From positions 1 through 10,000 of the forward strand of contig JAIWOL010000093.1 in NCBI GenBank assembly GCA_020216925.1: 10,000 nt of DNA, given 5' to 3'. The position numbers and the translations under genes are program-made. How positions within the stretch are numbered: the stretch's first letter is position 1; the number at the start of each line of letters is the position of its first letter. This stretch comes from Thiobacillus sp. (GTDB taxonomy: Bacteria; Pseudomonadota; Gammaproteobacteria; Burkholderiales; Thiobacillaceae). Below, piece by piece: positions 1-6,780 of the stretch. Below the pieces are notes generated by a model. That model was not told the origin of the DNA and made no database searches. It was given only the letters and a program-made list of their open reading frames with translations.

Positions 1-89
1 CCCCCACCCCGATCACGTCGGAAAGTTGATTAACCCAGGGGGTCAATTCCAGATGTCGTCAGGGGGTTAAATCTGCGTGTCGCTTGACA
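1..89. mobile_element. Terminus of an IS21-family insertion sequence (partial)
   Basis: Two subterminal repeats lie in tandem with a 24-base period: GGGGGTCAA at 38-46 with TGTCG at 54-58, and GGGGGTTAA at 62-70 with TGTCG at 78-82. Read from the other strand, the sequence starts TGTCAAGCG (89 back to 81) and then carries repeated ACCCCC blocks. From memory this pattern of TGT-starting ends with multiple internal repeats is typical of IS21-family (istA/istB) elements. The element ends exactly where alcohol dehydrogenase homology begins, which supports 89 as the outer edge. The transposase genes would lie to the left, outside the window. Plus-strand frames stay open only to 30 and 67, so at most the tail of a last element gene could be present. 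The family assignment rests on pattern memory, not on a match. Confidence 0.7.
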
Positions 90-582
90 TGCGCTGTATG
101 CCAACGCGGGCGACGCGGCCGCACGCGAGAGGATGGCCTACGCCGCGATGGTCTCTGGCATCACGCTGGCTCAGGTCGGCCTGGGTTCGGTACACGGTCT
201 TGCGGCACCGCTGGGGGCATTCTTCCCTATCCCGCATGGCGTCGCCTGTGGCACGCTGGTGGCGACGGCAACCCGGGTCAACATCGAGGCTCTGCGCGCC
301 CGTGCGTCCAACCATCCAGCTCTCGACAAATACGCCCAGGTCGGTCGGCTGCTCGTCCGGCAGGGCGATCTGTCGCGCGACGAAGCCCATGACGCGCTTG
401 TCGACACCCTGTTCGGCTGGACCCGCGCACTCCGGCTGCCGACACTCGACCACTACGGCGTCCGCGCCGCCGACATCCCGCGCATCGTCGCCAACAGCCG
501 GGGCAGCAGCATGAAGACCAATCCTGTTCTGCTGGATGATGCTGAAATCACGGCAATCGTGGCAGCCCGACTCTCAAGTTGA
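90..582 (+). pseudogene. Iron-containing alcohol dehydrogenase, C-terminal remnant cut by an IS
   Basis: Frame 1 from 91 to the TGA at 580-582 encodes about 163 residues resembling the C-terminal, metal-binding half of group III Fe-dependent alcohol dehydrogenases, which are about 380-390 residues long. The stretch VHGLAAPLG followed by PHGVACG has two histidines 14 residues apart, matching the last two of the four metal ligands in FucO-like enzymes. The N-terminal NAD-binding domain and the first two ligands (Asp and His) are absent. Homology continues upstream of the first in-frame ATG (133) as far as the IS edge at 89, so the loss is due to the insertion. The reading frame itself is intact to its normal stop. 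A 145-residue fragment could be made from ATG 133, but it would lack the cofactor domain and should be inactive. Original substrate unknown; members reduce aldehydes or maleylacetate, among others. Confidence 0.82.
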
Positions 583-633
583 ACGCGCGGCAATCCGCTA
601 ACCCCTCGATCACACAACCTGCTGGAGCCCACC

Positions 634-1206
634 ATGACTGGCGGCCTGATCTTGCTGATTATCCTTTTACTGCTTGCCGTCTTTGGCGTGTTCGTCTTCA
701 ACCAGCTCGTGCAGCTGAAGCACAACGTTGGCAAGGCCTGGTCGAATATCGACATTCTTCTCAAGCAGCGTCACGACGAATTGCCCAAGCTGGTCGAAAC
801 CTGCAAACAGTACATGCAGTTTGAGCAGGAAACGCTGGAAAAAGTGATGAGCGCGCGCAGCCAGGTGGCCAGCGCCCGCGAATCCCGCAATATCTCGGCG
901 CTGGGCCAGGCTGAAGGGGCGCTGAGGTTGGGCCTGGGAAACCTGTTCGCGGTGGCGGAGGCTTATCCTGAACTGAAGACCAACGAAACTTTCCAGCGTC
1001 TCCAGGCCCGCATCAGCGGCCTGGAAAACGCCATTGCCGACCGCCGCGAGTTCTACAACGAATCCGTCAATGTCAATAATGTCCGCGTCGAACAATTTCC
1101 CGACACGATCATTGCGCGGCTCTTCGGTTTTCGGCAGTTTCCGCTGCTGCGTTTTGCGGCAGAGGAAAAAAAGGACGTCGACATGAAGCATCTGTTCAAT
1201 AGCTGA
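634..1206 (+). CDS. lemA: LemA family membrane protein
   Basis: 190 residues, the usual LemA length. One hydrophobic segment (about residues 4-24) anchors the N-terminus; the rest should be a long helical bundle. Family signatures are visible: the helix after the membrane segment (VQLKHNVGKAWSNIDILLKQR), AYPELKTNETFQRLQ (110-124) and the C-terminal YNESVNVNNVRVEQFP followed by RLFGF (141-166). GGAG at 624-627 lies six bases before the ATG, supporting this start. The TGA stop overlaps the ATG of the next gene (TGATG), so the two are translationally coupled. LemA proteins are widespread, their exact biochemical role is not settled, and they often neighbour membrane or protease-type genes. Here the partner is a GIDE-like membrane protein, suggesting a joint envelope function (inference). 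Confidence 0.93.
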   Translation: MTGGLILLIILLLLAVFGVFVFNQLVQLKHNVGKAWSNIDILLKQRHDELPKLVETCKQYMQFEQETLEKVMSARSQVASARESRNISALGQAEGALRLGLGNLFAVAEAYPELKTNETFQRLQARISGLENAIADRREFYNESVNVNNVRVEQFPDTIIARLFGFRQFPLLRFAAEEKKDVDMKHLFNS

Positions 1207-2102
1207 TGCTGCGCCTTGCCGCTCAGGCGATCTGGAAACACGATCTCGCCAATTTCGCCCTCACCGGCGGCAATCTGCTGTTTCTCCTGCTGGGCTTCAA
1301 GTTGGGCTCCCCCGCCGGCTGGATGATGGTATTTGCGCTTGTAGGCGCCACCAGCGCCTGGGCCTGGCTGGCCAATCTGCGACGCTACAGAACGGTTGCC
1401 GACACCCCCACATCCCGGATAGTTTCCGCCCCACAGGGCTATGTCGAAATCTTCGGCCGAGGCAGGCAGCCACCGGGCTTCCAGTTGCTCAGTCCGATCA
1501 CCGGGCTGCCCTGCCTGTGGTACCGCTACGTCATCGAACACCGTGATGACAATCGATGGCGCGTGATCGAATCGGGAATATCGGAAGACACTTTCGGCGT
1601 GGACGACGGAAGCGGCCAGATTCTGGTCGATCCGGAAGGCGCAGAAATCCTCACCACGCGCAAGCAAGTCAGCAGGCAGGGGCGCTATCGCCGCACGGAA
1701 TGGACGCTCATAGAGAACGAGACGATTTATGTCGTCGGCGAACACGTCACGCTGGGCGGCCCCCATGCCAGGCTCGACAAGAAATCCGACCTTGCCGATC
1801 TTCTGGCCGACTGGAAACGCGACAAAGCCGCCCTGCTCGCCCGTTTCGACGCCAATCGCGACGGCGAGATCAGCCTCGACGAATGGGAAAATGCGCGCAA
1901 GGCGGCGGCAGATGAAGTGGATCGCGCCCATTTCGACATCCGCCTGAAAGACGGCGTGCATCTCATGCGCAAACCCGCGCACGGACGTCCCTACCTGATA
2001 GCCAACCGCGATATGCATGCGCTCGTTCGCCACTACCGGCTATGGAGCTGGGCTCACCTGATCCTGCTCGGTGCGGCGCTTGCCGCCTTCGCCTTGCTCT
2101 GA
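1206..2102 (+). CDS. GIDE-like membrane protein with an EF-hand calcium loop
   Basis: 298 residues. Hydrophobic segments at about 18-32, 37-56 and 279-298 predict a protein with two N-terminal membrane passes, a long soluble middle and a C-terminal membrane anchor. The middle (about 70-185), with GYVEIFGRG, PCLWYRYVIEH, DDGSGQILVDPEGAEI and a late VGEHVTLGG, resembles the GIDE fold found in bacterial relatives of mitochondrial MUL1. No RING finger is present, so a ubiquitin ligase name would mislead. Residues 215-226 form a textbook EF-hand loop: D215, N217, D219, G220, I222 and E226. A single loop is seen, so calcium binding would need dimerisation or an incomplete partner loop. The start codon overlaps the lemA stop by one base, indicating coupling. 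Together with lemA this resembles a LemA-GIDE pair; the function is not known. Confidence 0.8.
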   Translation: MLRLAAQAIWKHDLANFALTGGNLLFLLLGFKLGSPAGWMMVFALVGATSAWAWLANLRRYRTVADTPTSRIVSAPQGYVEIFGRGRQPPGFQLLSPITGLPCLWYRYVIEHRDDNRWRVIESGISEDTFGVDDGSGQILVDPEGAEILTTRKQVSRQGRYRRTEWTLIENETIYVVGEHVTLGGPHARLDKKSDLADLLADWKRDKAALLARFDANRDGEISLDEWENARKAAADEVDRAHFDIRLKDGVHLMRKPAHGRPYLIANRDMHALVRHYRLWSWAHLILLGAALAAFALL

Positions 2103-2121
2103 GCGGCGAGGCACCTATATT
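2094..2121 (+). promoter_or_regulatory. Candidate promoter for the small acidic protein
   Basis: TTGCTC (2094-2099), a 16-base spacer, then TATATT (2116-2121) gives a plausible sigma-70 promoter overlapping the end of the upstream gene. The -10 box matches five of six consensus bases, the -35 box only three. Transcription would start near 2128, just before the GGAGG at 2130-2134. The next gene could equally be read from the lemA transcript. Confidence 0.35.
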
Positions 2122-2141
2122 GAGAGGACGGAGGTCAGCCC

Positions 2142-2417
2142 ATGAAACAGCCCATTCCTGAAACGCCCGCCGAATACGACCACACCCGCATCGTGGAAAG
2201 ACCCGATGGTGTTTACTGGATAGACGCTGAAACTGGCGAGGAATACGGCCCCTTCCCCAGTCTCTTCGAAGCCATCGAGGACATGGAATACACCGCGGAC
2301 AGCGACTACGAGCCCGGAGAAACCCTGGAAGAAGCCGAAGACGAACTCGGCATCACCAGCTGGATCGACCCGGATACCGGCGACCCGGGTGAAATCTCCC
2401 ACCGTCCCATCGACTAG
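2142..2417 (+). CDS. Small acidic protein of unknown function
   Basis: 91 residues, strongly acidic, with no membrane segment or signal peptide. A strong ribosome binding site (GGAGG, 2130-2134) stands seven bases before the ATG, so translation is very likely. The motif WID-x-(E/D)-TG occurs twice, at residues 26-32 and 74-80, on either side of an acidic helix rich in Glu and Asp (about 42-70). I do not recognise the family. The gap of 39 bases from the upstream gene allows cotranscription with lemA, though a candidate promoter is also present. The acidic loops might bind metal or a basic partner, but nothing in the sequence proves this. Confidence 0.8.
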   Translation: MKQPIPETPAEYDHTRIVERPDGVYWIDAETGEEYGPFPSLFEAIEDMEYTADSDYEPGETLEEAEDELGITSWIDPDTGDPGEISHRPID

Positions 2418-2428
2418 AACCTGTCATC

Positions 2429-2447
2429 CGCGGCCTGCGCAGCCGCG
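2429..2447. terminator. Possible bidirectional terminator hairpin
   Basis: CGCGGC (2429-2434) and GCCGCG (2442-2447) form a six-base GC-only stem with a seven-base loop, in the 37-base gap between two convergent genes. No T-run follows on either strand, so this is a weak intrinsic terminator at best. Confidence 0.35.
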
Positions 2448-2454
2448 CCGCAGT

Positions 2455-2853
2455 TCAGCGCCCCCCTTCCGCCGCACGCGCTTCACGTTCGAAATGGTTG
2501 TCGCGATACGGGTCCCCTCCGCGCAACCAGGCAACCGCGCCTGCCAAGGGGTACAAAACCAACATCAAAACGCCCCAGCGCTCGAACTGCCGCACATGCG
2601 CGCGCTCGTGCACACGGGTGGCGTCAAGCGATTCGATGCTGTCGCCCAGCACGACATGCCCGAAAGTGATCGCGGCGACCGGCCCGCTGAAAGGCAAGCC
2701 TGCCTGCAGCACCCACGCAGGCCAGCCCCCCCATGCTTCCACCACGCCCGCCGCGCGCTGCCAGTGCCCACCGCTGATACGCGCGAGCATGGCAAGCAGC
2801 ATCCCCAGCGCGCTCACCGGCAGCGGCCAGAGATAACGCAGCAAACGGAACAT
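2455..2853 (-). CDS. Small membrane protein with an HExxH motif
   Basis: 132 residues. Hydrophobic segments at about 9-25 and 94-110, plus a weaker one at 44-66, suggest an inner membrane protein. HERAH at 82-86 fits the HExxH zinc motif, and the context VHERAHVRQFERWG plus a later NHFEREA (119-125, with E122 and E124) recalls gluzincin metalloproteases, where a downstream Glu is the third ligand. At this size it could be a minimal membrane protease or a zinc-binding protein without protease activity. The ATG overlaps the TGA of the upstream reductase (TGATG on the minus strand), and I see no clear ribosome binding site, so translation is probably coupled to that gene. I do not know a named family. 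The reading frame is secure, the function open. Confidence 0.75.
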   Translation of the reverse strand: MFRLLRYLWPLPVSALGMLLAMLARISGGHWQRAAGVVEAWGGWPAWVLQAGLPFSGPVAAITFGHVVLGDSIESLDATRVHERAHVRQFERWGVLMLVLYPLAGAVAWLRGGDPYRDNHFEREARAAEGGR

Positions 2854-4313
2854 CAGTTATCGAGTGCGCCGGCAAACCAGCGCGCGTCATGCATGCCCTC
2901 GCGCACAAAATGCTCGCGCGCCCGCTCCAGCTGCGTCGTGGTACCCGCGGCATAGACGTCGAAGCGGTGCAGGTCGGGATAGTCCAGGACAATCGCACGC
3001 AGCGCGGCATCCAGATCAACAGCGGGGGGATGCGGAATGTAGCTGAAGTTATCGAGCGCATCGGCCCACGCTCGACAGAGATTGTCCTGGTAATGCCCCG
3101 CCGCATCGGCCAGCCAGTGCAGATCCATTGATTCAGCCAGATCCAGCGACATGGCGTGCTGCACCAGGCTCTTGATCGGGGCGAAGCCTGCGCCAAACGC
3201 CAGGAAAATCACCGGACGCGGCGAATCCTCATCCAGCACGAATTCGCCAAACGGCCCTTCCACCTCGACCGTATCGTTGGCCTTCAGCGTCGTGAACAGT
3301 ATTTCGGCGAACGCATCGCCCGCGCGGCGCGGCACCTGCACTTCGATATGGCGATCTTCGCAAGGGCAGCTTGCGATGGCGTAACGCCCGCTCGCGCCGT
3401 TCACCCGCAACTGGATGCTCTGCCCCCCCAGAAAACGCAAGCGCTGGCTGCGCGGTGCCAGGATGTGCAGAGCGGCCATCTGCGGATTGAACACTTCCAC
3501 CGACTTCACCCTGGTCTGCAAGGTCTGCACGGGAATATCGCGCGCGCCCGCCACATTGGCTTCGATCACCACGTCGTTCACCGGGGCGTACGAACACAGC
3601 AGGATGACGCCCCTATCCTTTTCGGCTTGCTTCAGCACGTAGTCGTGGGCATGCACCTTCTTCACCTCGCCCGACACCAGCCGCGCCTTGCAGTCGCCGC
3701 AATTGCCGTTGCTGCACCCGTAGTTGAGCGAGACGCCATTGCGCAGCGCGGCTTCGAGCAGCGTGTCGTTGCCCTCCACATAGAACTCGTGGCCGCTGGG
3801 CTGAATGGTGACGTGGGCAGACATGATCCTCAGTATCCTTTCGCGCGCAATGAGCGCCTGCGCCAACGCGGCGTCTGCCGGTGCCTCGGCCAGGTTGCGC
3901 AGCAGAAAAGCGCGCACCGTGTGCAGCGCATGGCGCGTCTCCTCGCTGCTGTCTTCCTCGATTTCGTCGATTTTCTCATCCAGCCAGGTCATCACATTCG
4001 AGTAATGGGCCAGCAAGGCTTTCGCGGCCGCGTAATCGTTGCCCAGCTCGGTCAGACGCGCCGCCAGCACCTCCTTGTCCGGCAGCGCACGTTCCAGCAC
4101 GCGCTTGGCAAAAGCCTTGTCCTTGATCTCGTTGACACGGCGCAGCTCGGCGTCGTCGTCCCATTTCACATCGGGGAACACGCGCAGCAGTTCATCGAAT
4201 TCCACCATGCCGTCGAAAGTGGCCAGCGAGCCGCCGCGGATCATTTCCTGCAAGGCATGACGTGACTGGCCCACCAGACGGGCAACGCGCGAAAGCGGTA
4301 ACAGATGGCTCAT
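2853..4313 (-). CDS. 2Fe-2S ferredoxin/flavin reductase with N-terminal extension
   Basis: 486 residues. From residue 164 on (MSAHVTIQPSGHEF) it follows the plan of one-chain oxygenase reductases and CDP-6-deoxy-glucoseen reductase-like proteins. First comes a plant-type ferredoxin domain with cluster ligands C200, C205, C208 and C240; then an FAD domain (about 260-360); then an NAD(P)H domain with FGAGFAPIKSLV (373-384). It should pass electrons from NAD(P)H through FAD to the 2Fe-2S cluster and on to an unknown partner. Residues 1-163 are extra: an HTH-like start (SRVARLVGQSRHALQEMIRGG) followed by charged helices, seemingly not membrane-bound. An internal ATG at 3824-3822 follows a GAGG-containing stretch and could start a normal-sized form of 323 residues. 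The usual RxYS flavin motif reads GRYA (309-312), and the late CG motif reads AG (456-457). No oxygenase gene is nearby, so the substrate cannot be named. Confidence 0.85.
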   Translation of the reverse strand: MSHLLPLSRVARLVGQSRHALQEMIRGGSLATFDGMVEFDELLRVFPDVKWDDDAELRRVNEIKDKAFAKRVLERALPDKEVLAARLTELGNDYAAAKALLAHYSNVMTWLDEKIDEIEEDSSEETRHALHTVRAFLLRNLAEAPADAALAQALIARERILRIMSAHVTIQPSGHEFYVEGNDTLLEAALRNGVSLNYGCSNGNCGDCKARLVSGEVKKVHAHDYVLKQAEKDRGVILLCSYAPVNDVVIEANVAGARDIPVQTLQTRVKSVEVFNPQMAALHILAPRSQRLRFLGGQSIQLRVNGASGRYAIASCPCEDRHIEVQVPRRAGDAFAEILFTTLKANDTVEVEGPFGEFVLDEDSPRPVIFLAFGAGFAPIKSLVQHAMSLDLAESMDLHWLADAAGHYQDNLCRAWADALDNFSYIPHPPAVDLDAALRAIVLDYPDLHRFDVYAAGTTTQLERAREHFVREGMHDARWFAGALDN

Positions 4314-4405
4314 GCGGCGAGTCTACTCCGCGTTGCGGCGCAGATAAAAACGGCAATTTATCAGATTCTGAATCAGTGATGCTCCGGGCTCATTACAATT
4401 TCGCC
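4314..4405. promoter_or_regulatory. Divergent promoter region with two inverted repeats
   Basis: These 92 bases separate the divergent reductase and recJ genes and are locally AT-rich. GATAAA (4343-4348) and TTTATC (4357-4362) form an inverted repeat with an eight-base spacer. Right beside it, GATTC-T-GAATC (4364-4374) is a perfect 11-base palindrome. TACAAT at 4394-4399 is a good -10 box for recJ but lacks a convincing -35 box. If used, transcription would start at or next to the ATG at 4406, giving a leaderless message, consistent with the lack of a ribosome binding site. No regulator can be named. Confidence 0.45.
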
Positions 4406-6097
4406 ATGCCCGTCATCGCCACCCGCCCCTGCCCCACTGAAATCCGCACCACCCTTGAACAGGCCGGTTTGCCCGCCGCCTGGGCCCGGCTGTATGCCGC
4501 CCGCGGCGTAACGCACCCTGACCAGGTTGCGCACCGCCTGCCCGGCCTGCTGCCGCCCACCGGCCTGCTGCACATCGAACGCGCATCCTCGCTGCTTGCC
4601 GACGCTCTCGCTGCCCGCAAAAAACTGCTGATCGTCGCCGACTACGATGCCGACGGGGCCACCGCCTGCGCGGTGGCGGTTCGCGGCCTGCGGCTCTTTG
4701 GCGCGCAGGTCGACTACCTCGTGCCCAATCGCATCGAACATGGCTACGGCCTGTCGCCCGCGCTCGTCGAACTCGCTGCCGCGCGCCAGCCCGGCCTTAT
4801 CATCACCGTCGACAACGGCATTGCCGCCCTCGACGGCGTGGCCGCAGCCAATGCGCGCGGCATCCCGGTCCTGGTCACCGACCACCATCTGGCCGGGGAC
4901 ACCCTGCCCGACGCCGCCTGCATCGTAAATCCCAACCAGCCCGGCTGCGGCTTTGCCTCAAAGAACCTGGCCGGCGTCGGTGTCATGTTCTATGTACTCC
5001 TCGCACTACGGGCCGAGCTGCGCGCGCGCGGGACCTACGCCCACGCAGCCGAACCCGACTTGCGTTGCCTGCTCGATCTGGTCGCGCTCGGCACCGTGGC
5101 CGACGTGGTGAAGCTCGACGCCAACAATCGCACGCTCGTCGCGCAGGGCCTGGCACGCATGCGCGCAGGGCGGGCCTCGCCCGGCATCAACGCGCTGTTC
5201 CGCGTAGCCGCGCGTGATCCCGCACGCGCTACCGTGTTCGATCTCGGCTTCATGCTCGGCCCCCGGCTCAACGCCGCCGGCCGCATCGACGACATGGCGC
5301 TGGGTATCGAATGCCTGCTCGCCGATGACCCCGTCACCGCCCTCGGCTTCGCCCGCCAGCTCGACAGCCTCAACCGCACACGCCGCGATGTCGAAGCCGG
5401 CATGCTCGAACAAGCACTCGCCATCCTCGCCACCTTCAATCCCGCTGACAGCCACACACTCGTCGCCTATCAGCCCGACTGGCATGCCGGCGTCATCGGC
5501 ATCCTCGCCTCACGCCTCAAGGACAAATTCCATCGCCCCACGCTGGTCTTTGCGCAAGCCGGCGACGGCACACTCAAAGGCTCCGGCCGTTCCATTCCCG
5601 GCCTGCACCTGCGCGACGCACTCGACCTCGTCGACCGCCGCCACCCCGGGCTCATCCTCAAATTCGGCGGCCATGCCATGGCAGCCGGCCTGACCCTGGC
5701 AGCCGACGGCTACGACACCTTTGCCTCCGCCTTCGAAACCGTGGTACGTCACCTGCTCGACCCCGCCGACCTCGAAGGCCGCATCGATACCGATGGCGAA
5801 CTGCCCGCAAGCGAACACAGCTATGCACTCGCCGAAGCCTTCGACCTGGCTGTCTGGGGACAAGGTTTTCCCGCGCCACTTTTCACCGGCGTGTTCGATG
5901 TCGTCGCACAACACGTCGTGGGCGAGAAGCATCTCAAGCTCAAACTCATGCGCGACGACCAGGTCTTCGATGCCATGCGCTTCTCTCACCCCGACCCCTT
6001 GCCCGACCGCATCCGCGCGGTCTATGCCCTCATGACAAACGAATTCAACGGGCAGCAGTCGCTGCAACTCAAGGTACAGCACTGGGAAGCGGCCTAG
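4406..6097 (+). CDS. recJ: Single-stranded-DNA-specific exonuclease RecJ
   Basis: 563 residues, close to the E. coli protein (577) and alignable to it from memory along its whole length. RecJ degrades single-stranded DNA 5' to 3' in recombination and mismatch repair, in the cytoplasm, using Mn or Mg. The DHH-phosphoesterase motifs are all present: DYDADG (79-84), DNG (136-138), DHH (159-161), GPRLNAAGR (285-293), GSGRS (392-396) and GGHAMAAG (421-428). The C-terminal OB-like region ends in NEFNGQQSLQLKV. I chose ATG 4406 because the family's homology starts there. The frame is open back to 4262, and ATG 4379 would add nine residues, but neither upstream start has a ribosome binding site. The reductase is divergent and a rhomboid protease follows 83 bases downstream. 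Confidence 0.96.
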   Translation: MPVIATRPCPTEIRTTLEQAGLPAAWARLYAARGVTHPDQVAHRLPGLLPPTGLLHIERASSLLADALAARKKLLIVADYDADGATACAVAVRGLRLFGAQVDYLVPNRIEHGYGLSPALVELAAARQPGLIITVDNGIAALDGVAAANARGIPVLVTDHHLAGDTLPDAACIVNPNQPGCGFASKNLAGVGVMFYVLLALRAELRARGTYAHAAEPDLRCLLDLVALGTVADVVKLDANNRTLVAQGLARMRAGRASPGINALFRVAARDPARATVFDLGFMLGPRLNAAGRIDDMALGIECLLADDPVTALGFARQLDSLNRTRRDVEAGMLEQALAILATFNPADSHTLVAYQPDWHAGVIGILASRLKDKFHRPTLVFAQAGDGTLKGSGRSIPGLHLRDALDLVDRRHPGLILKFGGHAMAAGLTLAADGYDTFASAFETVVRHLLDPADLEGRIDTDGELPASEHSYALAEAFDLAVWGQGFPAPLFTGVFDVVAQHVVGEKHLKLKLMRDDQVFDAMRFSHPDPLPDRIRAVYALMTNEFNGQQSLQLKVQHWEAA

Positions 6098-6138
6098 GAC
6101 GGAACCGGGCGCAAGCCCTATGCAAAACCGGGCCAAGG

Positions 6139-6157
6139 CTTGCACTTGCATCTTGCA
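6139..6157. repeat. Heptamer repeat tract upstream of the rhomboid gene
   Basis: CTTGCA, CTTGCAT and CTTGCA stand directly in tandem. The same CTTGNNN unit recurs in the intergenic region beyond the rhomboid gene (6994-7021), so the gene is bracketed by one repeat family about 840 bases apart. Just before it, GGGC-GCAA-GCCC (6107-6118) makes a four-base stem, too small to call a terminator for recJ. Confidence 0.6.
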
Positions 6158-6180
6158 CCCCGCCCCCTGAAACTATCGAC

Positions 6181-6777
6181 ATGCCCCCCATCACCCTCGC
6201 GCTCATCCTGCTCAATGTTCTGGTTTATGCCCTGAGCGTATTCACCGGCCCGGATATCGTTCGCACCTTTGGCCTGTGGCCTCCGGGGACAAACGGCGTA
6301 TTTCATTACTGGCAGCTCGTTACCTACAGTTTCCTGCATGGATCGTTGCTGCATCTGGTGTTCAACATGATCGCCATCGCCATGTTCGGCTCGGAGCTGG
6401 AGCGCCGCTGGAGCGATCTGCGTTATCTGCTGACCTACCTGCTCAGCGTGGTCGTGGCGGCCATGACCCAGATTGCCGTCAGCGGCTATTTCACCCAGGC
6501 AGGCGGGCCGGTCATCGGCGCGTCGGGCGGCGTGTTTGGCCTGCTGCTCGCCTATGCGCTCTATTTTCCCAACCGGATCGTCACCTTCATCTTCCTGCCC
6601 TTCATCCGCATTCCCGCGCGCACCTTCGTGCTGGGCTACGGCGCGATCGAGCTGTTTCTGGGCGTGACGGGCACTGCCGCAGGCGTCGCCCACTTCGCGC
6701 ATCTGGGCGGCCTGTTCGGCGGCTGGCTGGGCGTGCAGTATTTCAGGGGGCGGGGGGTCTTCGGAGCGCGCCGCTAG
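6181..6777 (+). CDS. Rhomboid family intramembrane serine protease
   Basis: 198 residues with about six hydrophobic segments (5-22, 48-68, 80-100, 111-128, 134-155, 165-185), the minimal rhomboid core. GASGG places the catalytic serine at S115, and HFAHLGG places the catalytic histidine at H174. HLVFNM supplies H58 and N62, equivalent to the oxyanion-hole residues of GlpG. The family cleaves membrane-spanning helices inside the bilayer; the substrate here is unknown. ATG 6181 gives a normal N-terminus with a hydrophobic start, but I see no ribosome binding site before it. It lies downstream of recJ on the same strand and convergent to galE. There is no cytosolic domain and no C-terminal fusion. 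Confidence 0.93.
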   Translation: MPPITLALILLNVLVYALSVFTGPDIVRTFGLWPPGTNGVFHYWQLVTYSFLHGSLLHLVFNMIAIAMFGSELERRWSDLRYLLTYLLSVVVAAMTQIAVSGYFTQAGGPVIGASGGVFGLLLAYALYFPNRIVTFIFLPFIRIPARTFVLGYGAIELFLGVTGTAAGVAHFAHLGGLFGGWLGVQYFRGRGVFGARR

Positions 6778-6780
6778 GCG

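Noticed and set aside
84..112. TTGACA at the IS edge as an outward -35 box
   Set aside because: The hexamer (84-89) is perfect, but no -10 box lies 16-18 bases downstream; TATGCC at 97-102 is too close.
1053..2033. 326-residue minus-strand open frame
   Set aside because: It lies opposite lemA and the EF-hand protein, has no ribosome binding site or known motif, and disappears against two coupled real genes.
3156..4265. 369-residue plus-strand open frame
   Set aside because: It is antisense to the reductase, whose cysteine and nucleotide-binding motifs are convincing; no recognisable domain on this strand.
4262..4405. Longer N-terminus for RecJ
   Set aside because: The added residues overlap the start of the divergent reductase gene, do not resemble RecJ and lack a ribosome binding site.
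6098..6180. Intrinsic terminator after recJ
   Set aside because: Only a four-base stem with a GCAA loop (6107-6118) and no T-run; not enough to call.
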